NCBI RefSeq assembly: GCF_944393015.1
Contig: NZ_CALXYQ010000002.1
Location: 62,001-126,000 of the forward strand
DNA: 64,000 nucleotides
Source of the DNA: an uncultured Brachyspira sp.
GTDB lineage: Bacteria > Spirochaetota > Brachyspiria > Brachyspirales > Brachyspiraceae
Direction: 5' to 3'
This document shows, piece by piece, positions 34,092 through 43,103 of the stretch (positions within the stretch are counted from its first letter, which is position 1; each line of letters begins with the position of its first letter). Position numbers and translations under genes: made by a program. Below the pieces are notes generated by a model. That model saw only the letters and a program-made list of their open reading frames with translations, was not told the DNA's origin and made no database searches.

Positions 34092-35492
34092 ATGAATAAT
34101 ACACCCTGCTCAATAGAGGCTGAAGAGTCTCTATTGGGTGCCATGCTTCAAAATTCTCAGGCTGTATCTGTCGCTATATCCAAAATAAAATCTACTGATT
34201 TTTACAGTGAAAGAAATCGTATGCTCTATGAAAGCATTTTAGAAATGCATAATAGAGGAATAGCCATCAATGCAGAAACAACTTTAAGATATCTTAAAGA
34301 AAATGGTTTATTTGAAAAAATCATTCAAAATGATGAAGCATATTTGATTCGTATTATAGATGGGACTCCTTTTCATCAGAATGCCAAATATTATGCTGAA
34401 ATTATTGCAGAAAAATCATTATTAAGAGATTTGATAACTGTTTCTCAGGATATACAAAAATCAGCTTATGAGGCAAAAGATGCTGAAACTAAAGATATTG
34501 CTGATTTTGCTGAGAAGAAAATATTTGAAGTTACTCAAAGAAGACTTGATAATGATTTTATTCATATAAGAGATTTACTTTATGAAGCTTTAACCACAAT
34601 AGAAAGCAGAAAAAAACATAAAGGTACTGTTACAGGAGTACCTTCTGGTTTTATAGCACTTGACAAGGTTACACATGGTTTTCAGCCATCAGATTTAATA
34701 ATATTGGCTGCAAGACCTTCTGTGGGTAAGACTAGTTTTTCTTTAAATATAATAGAACATGTCATTACAAATATAGAAACTTCTAACTTCGGTATTGGCT
34801 TCTTTTCTCTTGAAATGAGCAGAATGCAGCTTGTAGAAAGATTAATTGCAAGTAAGGCTAGAATAAGTTTATCTAGGATAAGATCCGGAGATTTAGAAAA
34901 ACAGGAATGGACTAAACTCGGACAAACTTTTAATAGCTTATCTCAGGCAAATTTATTGATAGATGACTCAAGCCAATTAACTATTATGGAAATAAGGGGA
35001 AAGGCTAGGCAAATGAAATATAAATTTGCTGAAATGAGTAAAACAACAGGCAAAGAAATAGATTTAAAATTAATTGTTGTTGATTATTTGCAGTTAATTC
35101 ATTCCGGTTCTAATGCTAGAAGAAATGGTACAAGAGAGCAGGAAATAGCTGATATTTCAAGAGGGCTTAAAGCATTGGCTAAAGAGCTTAATGTGCCTGT
35201 TATATCTTTGGCGCAGTTATCAAGAGCCGTTGAACAAAGACAGGATAAACCAAGACTTTCAGATTTGAGAGAGTCAGGTTCTATAGAGCAGGATGCTGAT
35301 ATAGTCATGTTCTTGCATAGACAAAAGCCTAATAAAGAAGGCAAAGATGATGAAGTCATAGATGAAAGAACTAATCAAGTTGAAGTTATACTTGCAAAAC
35401 ATAGAAATGGTGCTATACATGATGGTATACCGCTTCACTTTATAGCAGATCAAACTAGATTTGAAAATATTTATAATAGCAGCGAGTCTTAA
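34092..35492 (+). CDS. dnaB: Replicative DNA helicase DnaB
   Basis: A 466-residue hexameric helicase that unwinds DNA at the replication fork. The N-terminal helical domain (1-110) is followed by the RecA-like domain with Walker A AARPSVGKTSF (about 213), Walker B LIVVDYLQLIH and the DnaB signature LAQLSRAVEQR. SGSIEQDADIVMFLHR carries the arginine-finger region. No intein is present. The ribosome site is weak, consistent with coupling to rplI just upstream. Confidence 0.97.
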   Translation: MNNTPCSIEAEESLLGAMLQNSQAVSVAISKIKSTDFYSERNRMLYESILEMHNRGIAINAETTLRYLKENGLFEKIIQNDEAYLIRIIDGTPFHQNAKYYAEIIAEKSLLRDLITVSQDIQKSAYEAKDAETKDIADFAEKKIFEVTQRRLDNDFIHIRDLLYEALTTIESRKKHKGTVTGVPSGFIALDKVTHGFQPSDLIILAARPSVGKTSFSLNIIEHVITNIETSNFGIGFFSLEMSRMQLVERLIASKARISLSRIRSGDLEKQEWTKLGQTFNSLSQANLLIDDSSQLTIMEIRGKARQMKYKFAEMSKTTGKEIDLKLIVVDYLQLIHSGSNARRNGTREQEIADISRGLKALAKELNVPVISLAQLSRAVEQRQDKPRLSDLRESGSIEQDADIVMFLHRQKPNKEGKDDEVIDERTNQVEVILAKHRNGAIHDGIPLHFIADQTRFENIYNSSES

Positions 35493-35512
35493 TTATAAGG
35501 AGTAATTTTATT

Positions 35513-36319
35513 ATGGAATTATTTGATATGAAAATAGAATTACGAAAGGGTATAAAAAATAAAGTAGTAGGTTTTTTGGCAACTTTGGGGGAATTTGCAG
35601 CTCTTATTATAGAAGTGTTCAAATACACATTCAGACCGACATTCTCATTTAAACTTTTAAAAGAACAGATAGTAAGAATGGGTGTTGATTCCTTTGTTGT
35701 TGCTTCCGTTACAGTGCTTTGTACAGGAATGGTTATGTCATTGCAGATAGCCGTAGTTCTTGACAGTGTATTGAAAGGTATATCGCAATTTGTAGGTTCT
35801 ATGGTTGGTAAAGCTATGGTTAAGGAGTTATCTCCTATGCTTCTTGCCTTGATATTTGCAGGAAGGGTTGGAAGTTCTGTTACTGCTGAGATTGGTACTA
35901 TGCAGGTAAGTGAACAGTTGGATGCTTTAAAAACTTTATATACCAATCCTATAGAGTATGTTGCTGTTCCTCGTTTCTGGGCTGCTGTTATATCACTTCC
36001 TATGCTTACAGTTTCTGCAGATGTTATAGGTGTTTTAGGAGGTGCCATTGTTACAGTATTTGTTTTACATAGCGATCCTATGCATTATTTTGACAGAGCG
36101 ATTTCTGTAATAAGTATGGGAGACTTTATAGGAAGTTTAATAAAGTCTACAATATTCGGTGCTGAAGTTATGATTATATCTTGTTTTTATGGCTTTAGAA
36201 CTTCAGGCGGTGCTGAGGGAGTAGGTAAGGCTACTACTATAAGCGTTGTTTATAGTTTTATGATAATACTTATAACTGACTATATACTTGTTTCTATACT
36301 TGGTATGTTTGGAATGTAA
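35513..36319 (+). CDS. mlaE: MlaE-family ABC transporter permease
   Basis: A 268-residue inner-membrane protein of the MlaE/YrbE family that moves phospholipids or other lipids between the membranes. Five to six helices are present with the family pattern (GMVMSLQIAVVLDSVLKG, KELSPMLLALIFAGRVGSS, TAEIGTMQVSEQLDALKTL). TAAGGAGT lies nine bases above the ATG. The usual mlaF ATPase and mlaD genes are not adjacent; a terminator follows. It is 20 bp below dnaB and probably co-transcribed with the replication genes. Confidence 0.9.
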   Translation: MELFDMKIELRKGIKNKVVGFLATLGEFAALIIEVFKYTFRPTFSFKLLKEQIVRMGVDSFVVASVTVLCTGMVMSLQIAVVLDSVLKGISQFVGSMVGKAMVKELSPMLLALIFAGRVGSSVTAEIGTMQVSEQLDALKTLYTNPIEYVAVPRFWAAVISLPMLTVSADVIGVLGGAIVTVFVLHSDPMHYFDRAISVISMGDFIGSLIKSTIFGAEVMIISCFYGFRTSGGAEGVGKATTISVVYSFMIILITDYILVSILGMFGM

Positions 36320-36339
36320 TTATAATTCATATACATAAA

Positions 36340-36388
36340 ATGAGCAGGCAATATGAAATTGAATTATTGTCTGCTCATATTTTTTTTA
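36340..36388. terminator. Bidirectional terminator
   Basis: ATGAGCAGGCAATA pairs with TATTGTCTGCTCAT, followed by a run of T. It lies between the convergent mlaE and murE genes. Confidence 0.88.
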
Positions 36389-37912
36389 AATATTAGGATA
36401 GTACTTTTTTAAAGCTTCTCTTGCTTCTTCTCTGTCATCGAAATGTATTGTTTTATCAGGGAATATTTGATATGTTTCATGACCTTTTCCGGCTATTATA
36501 ATTATATCATTTTCTTTAGCTTCTTTTACAGCTTCAAATATAGCTTCTTTCCTATCAATAATTTTTTTATAATTATTATTTTTGAATCCTTTTTCAATAT
36601 CGTTCATTATCTGATTAATATCTTCAGTTCTTTGATTATCAGTTGTGAGTATTGCTATATCAGAATATTTTTCAGCTATTTCTGCCATTATAGGGCGTTT
36701 TTTCCTATCTCTATCTCCTCCGCATCCAAATACTGCTATAACTCTATTTGGATTTAATTTTTTAGCTTCTACTAAAATATTTTCTAAACTGTCAGGCGTA
36801 TGTGAATAATCAACTGCTACTATAAATGGATGTTTTTCTTTTGTTACTATTTCAAATCTTCCTGCTACTTGCACTTTTCTCATAGCTTTTATTGACTTTT
36901 CTATATCCAATTTATTCTCACAAACATAAGCTAAAATTGAAAGCGAGTTTAAAATATTGAATCTTCCAAGCATTGATAATTTTACTTTTGATATAAATTT
37001 ACCTTTAGCATAGAATTCATATTCTGTATTTTTAGAATTCAATGAAATAACTTTTCCATAATAATCAGCTTTTTCATTGATTCCATAAGTAACCATTTTT
37101 ATTCCTAATTTTTTTATATGATTAGATATTTGTTTAAAGTTGTCAGTATCTATATTTACTATTGCTAATTTTTTCTTTTTGCTGCTTTCTTTTAATAGTG
37201 AAAATAATTTTAATTTTGCTTTGAGATAAGTCTGCATATCTCCATGATAATCAAGATGATCCTCTGTTATATTAGTAAAAATAGCAGTATCATAATTTAA
37301 ATAATCACATCTATTCATAGTAAGTGCCTGAGATGATGATTCCATAACTATATGAGATACACCTTTTTTTATAGACTTATCAAATATACTTTCTAAATCA
37401 ATAGATTCAGGAGTGGTTAGATTAGTTTTTATTTCTGTTTTTCCTATCATATTTTTGATAGTGCCTATTAAAGTTGTTTTATTTTTATTAGCTTCAAGTA
37501 CAGATTTTAATAGATATGTTGTAGTAGTTTTTCCATTAGTTCCTGTTATGCCTATTGTATTTATTTTTTTTGTAGGCTCATCAAAGAACTTTGCTGAAAT
37601 ATATGCAAGACATTCTCTAGGATTTTTTACAGCAACAAAATGCACATCTTTATGATTATCTTGTAATTTTTTTATGAACTCTTTATCTGCAGTATTATCA
37701 TATATTATAATGCTTGCTTTATTATTTATTGCACTTTCTATATATTTATGTCCGTCATCTTTAAGTCCTTTTATGGCAACAAATAAATAATTTTTCTTTA
37801 TTAATCTTGAATTATATGCTATGCCTTTTATTTCTGTGTTTAAGCATTCTTTTGTTAATTGACTTTCTTTTGAAACTTTATAATTTTTAATTAATTCTTT
37901 AAAATACTTCAT
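36386..37912 (-). CDS. murE: UDP-N-acetylmuramoyl-tripeptide synthetase (MurE)
   Basis: A 508-residue Mur ligase that adds the third stem-peptide residue to UDP-MurNAc-L-Ala-D-Glu. Domain 1 (1-105) binds UDP; the ATP loop GITGTNGKTTTTYLL is near 110-125; ITEDHLDYHGDM and the carbamylated Lys region follow; the C-terminal domain has GCGGDRDRKKRP. The amino-acid selecting motif reads TTDNQRTED instead of DNPRxE, keeping Asn and Arg that select meso-diaminopimelate but with Pro replaced by Gln. It is a lone gene here, away from a dcw cluster. Confidence 0.93.
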   Translation of the reverse strand: MKYFKELIKNYKVSKESQLTKECLNTEIKGIAYNSRLIKKNYLFVAIKGLKDDGHKYIESAINNKASIIIYDNTADKEFIKKLQDNHKDVHFVAVKNPRECLAYISAKFFDEPTKKINTIGITGTNGKTTTTYLLKSVLEANKNKTTLIGTIKNMIGKTEIKTNLTTPESIDLESIFDKSIKKGVSHIVMESSSQALTMNRCDYLNYDTAIFTNITEDHLDYHGDMQTYLKAKLKLFSLLKESSKKKKLAIVNIDTDNFKQISNHIKKLGIKMVTYGINEKADYYGKVISLNSKNTEYEFYAKGKFISKVKLSMLGRFNILNSLSILAYVCENKLDIEKSIKAMRKVQVAGRFEIVTKEKHPFIVAVDYSHTPDSLENILVEAKKLNPNRVIAVFGCGGDRDRKKRPIMAEIAEKYSDIAILTTDNQRTEDINQIMNDIEKGFKNNNYKKIIDRKEAIFEAVKEAKENDIIIIAGKGHETYQIFPDKTIHFDDREEAREALKKYYPNI

Positions 37913-38078
37913 ATTTTTTCCTATAGATTTTGTACTTATTAAATAATAACAATATTATAAATTTATGGTAAAAAAATATATATTACTTTCTCATTATATT
38001 ATAAAAATAAATTACTTGATTTTTCAGCCTAAAAGATATATAACTATACTATACTAAAAATATTTATGGAAGTAATTT

Positions 38079-39575
38079 ATGAATATATTTATGGTATCCA
38101 GCGAAGCATATCCATTTTCTAAAACAGGAGGTTTGGGAGATATTGCCGGAAGTTTGCCTTTGGAATTATCTTCCATTAAATTAGGTTCTTCTAATATTAA
38201 TGCATCTTTAGTTATACCTTTATACAAACAAAATTATAAATTGATAAGCAAAAAAGATATTATAGCTGAATTTGAAATAGAGCATGGAAAAGAAAAAATA
38301 AAAGTAGAAGCAGCTAGAATAAAGCATCCCGAAAATGATAACGTAAATATTTATTTTATAAAGCAGGATAATTTCTTTAAAAGAGATGGATTATATTCTG
38401 AAAATGGTATTGACTATCCTGATAATGCAAGCAGATTCATATTATTTTCGAAAGCTGTTATTAAATTAATAATATATTTATATAAGGAAGAAAATTTTAA
38501 ATTGGATATAGTTCATATTCATGATTGGCAAACTGCTTTGATAGCTCTTTATATAAAAGAAGTTTATAATGATGAAGAGGCTTTGAAAAAATTAAAAGTA
38601 ATGTTTACTATTCATAATTTAGCTTATCAAGGAAATTTCTCTTCTGATATATATACGCTACTTAATGTATCTTGGAAATTTTTTGTTCATAGCAGATTAG
38701 AGTTTTATGGAAATGTAAGTTTCATTAAAGCTGGTATTATACTTTCAGATATAGTTACAACGGTTAGTCCTTCTTATGCTAAGGAGATACAGGGAGAAGA
38801 ATTCGGATGCGGAATGAATAGTCTTCTTGAAGGAATATCTCAAAAATTATACGGAGTACTTAACGGCATTCATTATGAAGCTTGGAATCCTGCAACTGAT
38901 AAACTTATAAAAAATAATTATGATATTAATTCTGTAGAAAAGAAAAAACTTATAAGAAATTCTTTATATAAAGAATTAGGCTTTGCAAATAAAAATTATC
39001 CTCTTGTAACTATGATATCAAGATTTGATCCGCAGAAAGGACTTGATTTAATATATTCTGCTTTTTTTGAAATTTCTACTTATGATGCTAACTTTATTTT
39101 TCTTTTCAGTAAGAATAATTATTTCAAAGATTTTGAAAATGAATTTACTAAAAGAGCCGGCAGAGCTAAGAATATAAAAATACTATTTACATTTGATGAA
39201 TCATTAGCACATAGATTAACAGCAGGAAGCGATATGTATTTAATGCCTAGCCGTTTCGAGCCTTGCGGACTTAATCAAATATACAGCATGAAATATGGAA
39301 GCATTCCTATAGTTCATGCAGTAGGCGGACTTAAAGATACGGTTATCAATTACAGCGGAAATAAAAGCGTCAATAAGGCTACAGGTTTTACTTTCAATGA
39401 ATATTCTGTGAAAAGTTTCGTTGATACTATGGACTTAGCTTTCGATTTATATTATAATAAAAAAGATGTTTGGGATAAGCTCATATTTAATGCTATGAGT
39501 AAAGATTATTCTCTTCATAAAACCGTTTTGGAATATACTAAACTTTATAAAAAATTATTAAATACCGAAAAGTAA
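38079..39575 (+). CDS. glgA: Glycogen synthase (GT5, ADP-glucose type)
   Basis: A 498-residue glycosyltransferase that extends alpha-1,4-glucan from ADP-glucose. The N-terminal KTGGLGDIAGSLP loop (about 15-27) binds the donor; IHDWQTALIALY and VMFTIHNLAYQG are typical of GlgA; MPSRFEPCGLNQIYSMKYG holds the E-x7-E donor site. TVSPSYAKEIQGEEFG completes the family pattern. Length is normal. GGAAG precedes the ATG. It is divergent from murE; other glycogen genes are not in the window. Confidence 0.95.
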   Translation: MNIFMVSSEAYPFSKTGGLGDIAGSLPLELSSIKLGSSNINASLVIPLYKQNYKLISKKDIIAEFEIEHGKEKIKVEAARIKHPENDNVNIYFIKQDNFFKRDGLYSENGIDYPDNASRFILFSKAVIKLIIYLYKEENFKLDIVHIHDWQTALIALYIKEVYNDEEALKKLKVMFTIHNLAYQGNFSSDIYTLLNVSWKFFVHSRLEFYGNVSFIKAGIILSDIVTTVSPSYAKEIQGEEFGCGMNSLLEGISQKLYGVLNGIHYEAWNPATDKLIKNNYDINSVEKKKLIRNSLYKELGFANKNYPLVTMISRFDPQKGLDLIYSAFFEISTYDANFIFLFSKNNYFKDFENEFTKRAGRAKNIKILFTFDESLAHRLTAGSDMYLMPSRFEPCGLNQIYSMKYGSIPIVHAVGGLKDTVINYSGNKSVNKATGFTFNEYSVKSFVDTMDLAFDLYYNKKDVWDKLIFNAMSKDYSLHKTVLEYTKLYKKLLNTEK

Positions 39576-39661
39576 TATTGCTTTTATATAAATATTATTA
39601 TTTGAATTAATATAATTCTGTATTAGAGTTATAAATATTATATTTTTAAAGGAGTTTAAAT

Positions 39662-40159
39662 ATGGCAAAAGATCCAAGTTTTGATATAGTTTCTGAGGTT
39701 GATATGCAGGTTATAGATGACTGTGTTAATGTTGCTGTTAAAGAAATAGATAATAGATTCGATTTCAAAGGACAGAATATACAAATTGAACTAAATAAAG
39801 GTGAAAAAACAATAACTATATTAGCACCTGCAGATTTTGTTCTTAATCAGGTTAGAGATATTTTATTTCAGAAATTCATTAAAAGAGGCTTAAATCAAAA
39901 GTGCTTAAGAGAAAAGAAAAAAGAAAAAGCTGCCGGAGATGCTATAAGAGAGATTAATGAAATAGTTCATGGTATAGATAAAGATTTAGCTAAACAAATA
40001 GTTAAAGATATTAAAGACATGAAATTGAAAGTTCAGGCTAGCATACAAGATGAACAAATTAGAGTATCAGGAGCTAAAAAAGATGATTTGCAGGCTGTTA
40101 TTACTATGATTAAAGGAAAAGATTATCCTATACCTTTACAGTTTACAAATTACAGATAA
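39662..40159 (+). CDS. yajQ: YajQ-family nucleotide-binding protein
   Basis: A 165-residue protein with the two-domain YajQ/DUF520 pattern ([40 protein letters not shown], then PLQFTNYR at the end). Members bind nucleotides, including cyclic-di-GMP in Xanthomonas, and RNA-like ligands. The pattern is strongly conserved over the whole length. AAAGGAG precedes the ATG. Single gene, ended by a terminator shared with lexA. Confidence 0.93.
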
Positions 40160-40179
40160 TATTTATAAAAATGCAAAAT

Positions 40180-40210
40180 TAAAGGGAGCTTTCAAAAGCC
40201 CCCTTTTTTA
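40180..40210. terminator. Bidirectional terminator
   Basis: AAAGGGAGCTTT pairs imperfectly with AAAGCCCCCTTT, with a T-tract after it. Located between the convergent yajQ and lexA genes. Confidence 0.8.
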
Positions 40211-40219
40211 TTATATCAA

Positions 40220-40846
40220 TCATATTTTTAATCTTATTAAGCCTATTACTTTACCTACTATAGTTACACTTTCTTTTTCTATAGGAGGATAATTATTATT
40301 TTCAGATACTAATTTAATAAAATCTTTTTCTCTGAAAAATCTTTTAATAGTTATTTCTTCATTTCCATTATCATCTATTTTAGCAACTACAATATCACCA
40401 TTATCAGCTTCATTTGAAGGATGAACCAAAACCATATCACCTTCTTTTATATGAGCATTAATCATAGAATCACCAATTACTTTCATAAGGAAATTATTCT
40501 CATCTTGTGCTATAGATTTAGGAAGCGAATAAGTTTCTTCTACAGTTTCATCTGCAACATCCATTAAAAGACCTGCTTTAACTTCATTAGCTAGAAGTGG
40601 TATTTTTATCATATTATGATTACCTTTTCCTGAAGTGTCTATAGGTACACTACCTCTTGCTCTTTTACCTGTTTTTTTTACATATCCTTTTTTTTCCAAT
40701 GCTGTCAAATGAGTTGTTACTGCAGTAGGAGAAGCGAAATTGAAATGAACCATGATTTCTTTAACAGTAGGAGGATAGCCGTTTTCATTAGTGAATTTTT
40801 GCAGAAAATTAAAAATATCTCTTTGTTTATCTGTCAATTCAGTCAT
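40220..40846 (-). CDS. lexA: LexA repressor
   Basis: A 208-residue SOS repressor with an N-terminal winged helix (LTDKQRDIFNFLQKF, YPPTVKEIMVHFNFASPTAV) and a C-terminal S24 self-cleavage domain. The catalytic Ser is in VIGDSMINAHI and the Lys in EITIKRFF. The cleavage bond is probably Ala-Gly in EVKAGLLMD. RecA filament-stimulated cleavage would free SOS genes. A promoter with an overlapping dyad lies upstream, as expected for self-repression. Confidence 0.95.
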   Translation of the reverse strand: MTELTDKQRDIFNFLQKFTNENGYPPTVKEIMVHFNFASPTAVTTHLTALEKKGYVKKTGKRARGSVPIDTSGKGNHNMIKIPLLANEVKAGLLMDVADETVEETYSLPKSIAQDENNFLMKVIGDSMINAHIKEGDMVLVHPSNEADNGDIVVAKIDDNGNEEITIKRFFREKDFIKLVSENNNYPPIEKESVTIVGKVIGLIRLKI

Positions 40847-40863
40847 ATTATACCTCTTTATAT

Positions 40864-40909
40864 TAACATACCGTATTTGTTATTATACTATACAAAAATA
40901 TGATGTCAA
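40864..40909 (-). promoter_or_regulatory. lexA promoter with candidate LexA operator
   Basis: On the minus strand TTGACA (40904-40909), a 16-bp spacer and TATAAT (40882-40887). Just downstream, around the expected transcription start, is the imperfect dyad TAACATACCGTATTTGTTA (40864-40882). Its position fits autorepression, but the LexA site of this group is not known to me. Confidence 0.5.
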
Positions 40910-41023
40910 GTTTTTATGTGAAAAAATATATTTTTATGACTATTTATATTAAAAAATTATAGAATTATTTTAGTTATAATTATAAACTTTGACAAATTGG
41001 AATGTTTTTAGTATAATAAAATC

Positions 41024-41965
41024 ATGAAAGAGATTAACAGACTTAATGATTTATTTGTACGATATCTAATCGGAAAAGAAGGAGATGAGGATATTTTAGA
41101 AAATATTGTTAATGCTGTTTTGAATGATGCAGGTCTTGAATCTGTCAGTAATCTTGAAATAATTAATCCTTACAACTTACCTGAAAATGAGAATTTAAAA
41201 GAGTCTATACTTGATGTTAAAGCAAAAACTAAAGACGGTAAAAAGATACTTATTGAAATACAGCTAGTTGGAAATAATAATTTTATAAAAAGAATATTGT
41301 ATTACATAGCAAAAAATGTAGCTTCTGAATTAAAAGAAAATGAAAATTATATTAATATAAGTCAAATGATTAGTATTAGTTTTTTAAATTTTAATTTAAA
41401 CATAGGAAGTGAAACTGATATAAGAAAAGAACATAAATGTTTGACATTTGCTGATATATATAATCCCACTCTTAGATTAGACGATTTTCAGATACATTTT
41501 ATAGAGATTAAGAGATTTATGGAAATATTAAAAAATGCTAGTATAGATGAGTATAATAAAAATAAACTTTTATCTTGGATTGATTTTTTTACTACTAAAG
41601 ATTTAGAAAAAAGTATTAATAAGTTAATAGGGGGTAACATTATCATGCCTAAAGTAATAGATAAATATAAAAGATTTGTAGCTGATGAAAAAGAAATGTC
41701 TGCCTATAATGAAAGAGATACTTTTCTTTACGGACAGTCAGTTATGCTTCAGTATGAGAGAGAGGAAGGAAAAAAAGAAGGTATAGAAATAGGTTTTAAA
41801 CAAGGTATAGAAAAAGGTATAGAAAAAGGTATAGAAAAAGGTATAGAAAAAGGAACAAAAGAAACATTAATTTCAACTGCTAAAAATATGAAAAATAAAA
41901 ATATTGATATAGAATTAATAAGTGAGATAACAGGGTTAAGCATAGAAGAAATATGTAAATTATAA
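41024..41965 (+). CDS. Rpn/PD-(D/E)XK nuclease-family protein with GIEK repeats
   Basis: A 313-residue protein of the recombination-promoting nuclease/PDDEXK_2 family (often annotated as transposase). The catalytic core is visible: Asp in ESILDVKAKTKDGKKILIEIQ (D-x(n)-E-x-Q). The C-terminal region has GIEIGFKQ followed by four exact GIEK units, encoded by a 12-bp tandem repeat at 41804-41851, which can change length in frame. Rpn proteins cut DNA and raise recombination; this is known for the E. coli members only. No inverted repeats of an insertion sequence flank it. Confidence 0.82.
   Translation: MKEINRLNDLFVRYLIGKEGDEDILENIVNAVLNDAGLESVSNLEIINPYNLPENENLKESILDVKAKTKDGKKILIEIQLVGNNNFIKRILYYIAKNVASELKENENYINISQMISISFLNFNLNIGSETDIRKEHKCLTFADIYNPTLRLDDFQIHFIEIKRFMEILKNASIDEYNKNKLLSWIDFFTTKDLEKSINKLIGGNIIMPKVIDKYKRFVADEKEMSAYNERDTFLYGQSVMLQYEREEGKKEGIEIGFKQGIEKGIEKGIEKGIEKGTKETLISTAKNMKNKNIDIELISEITGLSIEEICKL
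41804..41851 (+). repeat. 12-bp tandem repeat, four exact copies
   Basis: GGTATAGAAAAA repeated four times inside the Rpn-like gene, encoding Gly-Ile-Glu-Lys. Because the unit is a multiple of three, slippage would change protein length without a frameshift. Confidence 0.95.
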
Positions 41966-42198
41966 AAAATATGTTAATTGCAATAATATTTAATTATTGA
42001 AAATATATAATACAAGTTGAAAAAAATCATATAATGTCATATAAAAATAATGATTATATTGTAGAGTTTAAATATTAATTTTTAAATATGATTGTATTTT
42101 TATTAAATATGATATAAAATGAATAAAAACAATAATAAAATTACTTGACTTATGTACATTATATATTATAATTCTTAATATGATTTAAAGGAGATAAC

Positions 42199-42678
42199 AT
42201 GAGCAGTGCCATATCAAATCAAATACTTGTATTTAAAATAAATAATGAATTATATGGAATAGATATATTAAAAGTTCAGGAAATATTAAACTTTATGCAG
42301 CCTTCTCCAATTCCGAATTGTCCGGATTATTTGAAAGGTATTATTAATTTGAGAGGTACTATAATTCTTGTTATAGATTTAAGAGCAAGATTCCATTTTG
42401 ATGAGCCTATGAATCCTGAAAACTGCGTAATTGTAGTTGTAGCTATAGGTGATAAAAAATATGGTTTGGTTGTTGACTCTGTATCAGACGTTCTTACTAT
42501 AAATAGCGAAAATATTCAAGAAGATATAGATATGCATGTTGGAATTGACAGCAGATATATAATGGGATTAGTTAAAGCTAATGAACAGATGATTATTTTA
42601 GTTGATATAGATAAAGTATTCATTAAAGATGAGCTTGATGATTTAACTAATGCTGTTAATAATTCTATAGTAAAATAA
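42199..42678 (+). CDS. cheW: Chemotaxis coupling protein CheW
   Basis: A 159-residue CheW that links chemoreceptors to the CheA kinase. The pattern is typical: ILVFKINNELYGIDILKVQEIL, GIINLRGTIILVIDLRARF, KKYGLVVDSVSDVL. AAAGGAG lies before the ATG and TTGACT/TATAAT (42145-42172) is a good promoter. It is a lone chemotaxis gene here; rbfA follows after 20 bp. Confidence 0.95.
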   Translation: MSSAISNQILVFKINNELYGIDILKVQEILNFMQPSPIPNCPDYLKGIINLRGTIILVIDLRARFHFDEPMNPENCVIVVVAIGDKKYGLVVDSVSDVLTINSENIQEDIDMHVGIDSRYIMGLVKANEQMIILVDIDKVFIKDELDDLTNAVNNSIVK

Positions 42679-42698
42679 ATAATTAAGTAAATACTGTT

Positions 42699-43067
42699 AT
42701 GTCCTCACATAGAATACTTAGAGTTAATGAAAATATAAAGCAGACTCTCTCTATGATTATTATGAGAGAGATAGAAGATCCTAGAATAAAAAATAATCTT
42801 GTAACTATCACTAAAGTAGATACTGCTAAAGATTTAAAGAATGCTAAAGTATATTTTGTATGCTTGCATGAAGATAAGCAAAATGAAGTTCTTAATGGAC
42901 TTAATAGTGCTAAGGGAGTTATATTTTCTTATCTAAAAAAACAGCTTACTATTAGGTATGTTCCTAATTTAACATTTCACTATGATAAAAATCTAATAGA
43001 AACAAATAAAGTATTAACTGATATAAAAAACTTAGATATACCGGAAGAAATTCCTGAAGAAAATTAA
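42699..43067 (+). CDS. rbfA: Ribosome-binding factor A
   Basis: A 122-residue RbfA, which helps 16S rRNA 5' end maturation and 30S assembly, notably in the cold. The KH-like pattern is visible: ILRVNENIKQTLSMIIMREIEDPRI, then AKVYFVCL and RYVPNLTFHYD. Length is normal. Followed by nrnA and rnhA, a nucleic-acid maintenance run with short gaps. Confidence 0.93.
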   Translation: MSSHRILRVNENIKQTLSMIIMREIEDPRIKNNLVTITKVDTAKDLKNAKVYFVCLHEDKQNEVLNGLNSAKGVIFSYLKKQLTIRYVPNLTFHYDKNLIETNKVLTDIKNLDIPEEIPEEN

Positions 43068-43103
43068 TTTTATAATAATAAATGAATTAAAGATAAACAA
43101 TCT

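Noticed and set aside
35455-36048. A 197-codon open frame opposite mlaE and the end of dnaB
   Set aside because: It mirrors the Ala/Thr-rich codons of conserved mlaE, has no ribosome site and matches no family.
41804-41851. Possible CRISPR-like array
   Set aside because: The 12-bp units are contiguous without spacers and are in-frame coding repeats.
41024-41965. Transposase of an insertion sequence
   Set aside because: The family is often annotated so, but no inverted repeats or target duplications are seen; a chromosomal nuclease is the better reading.
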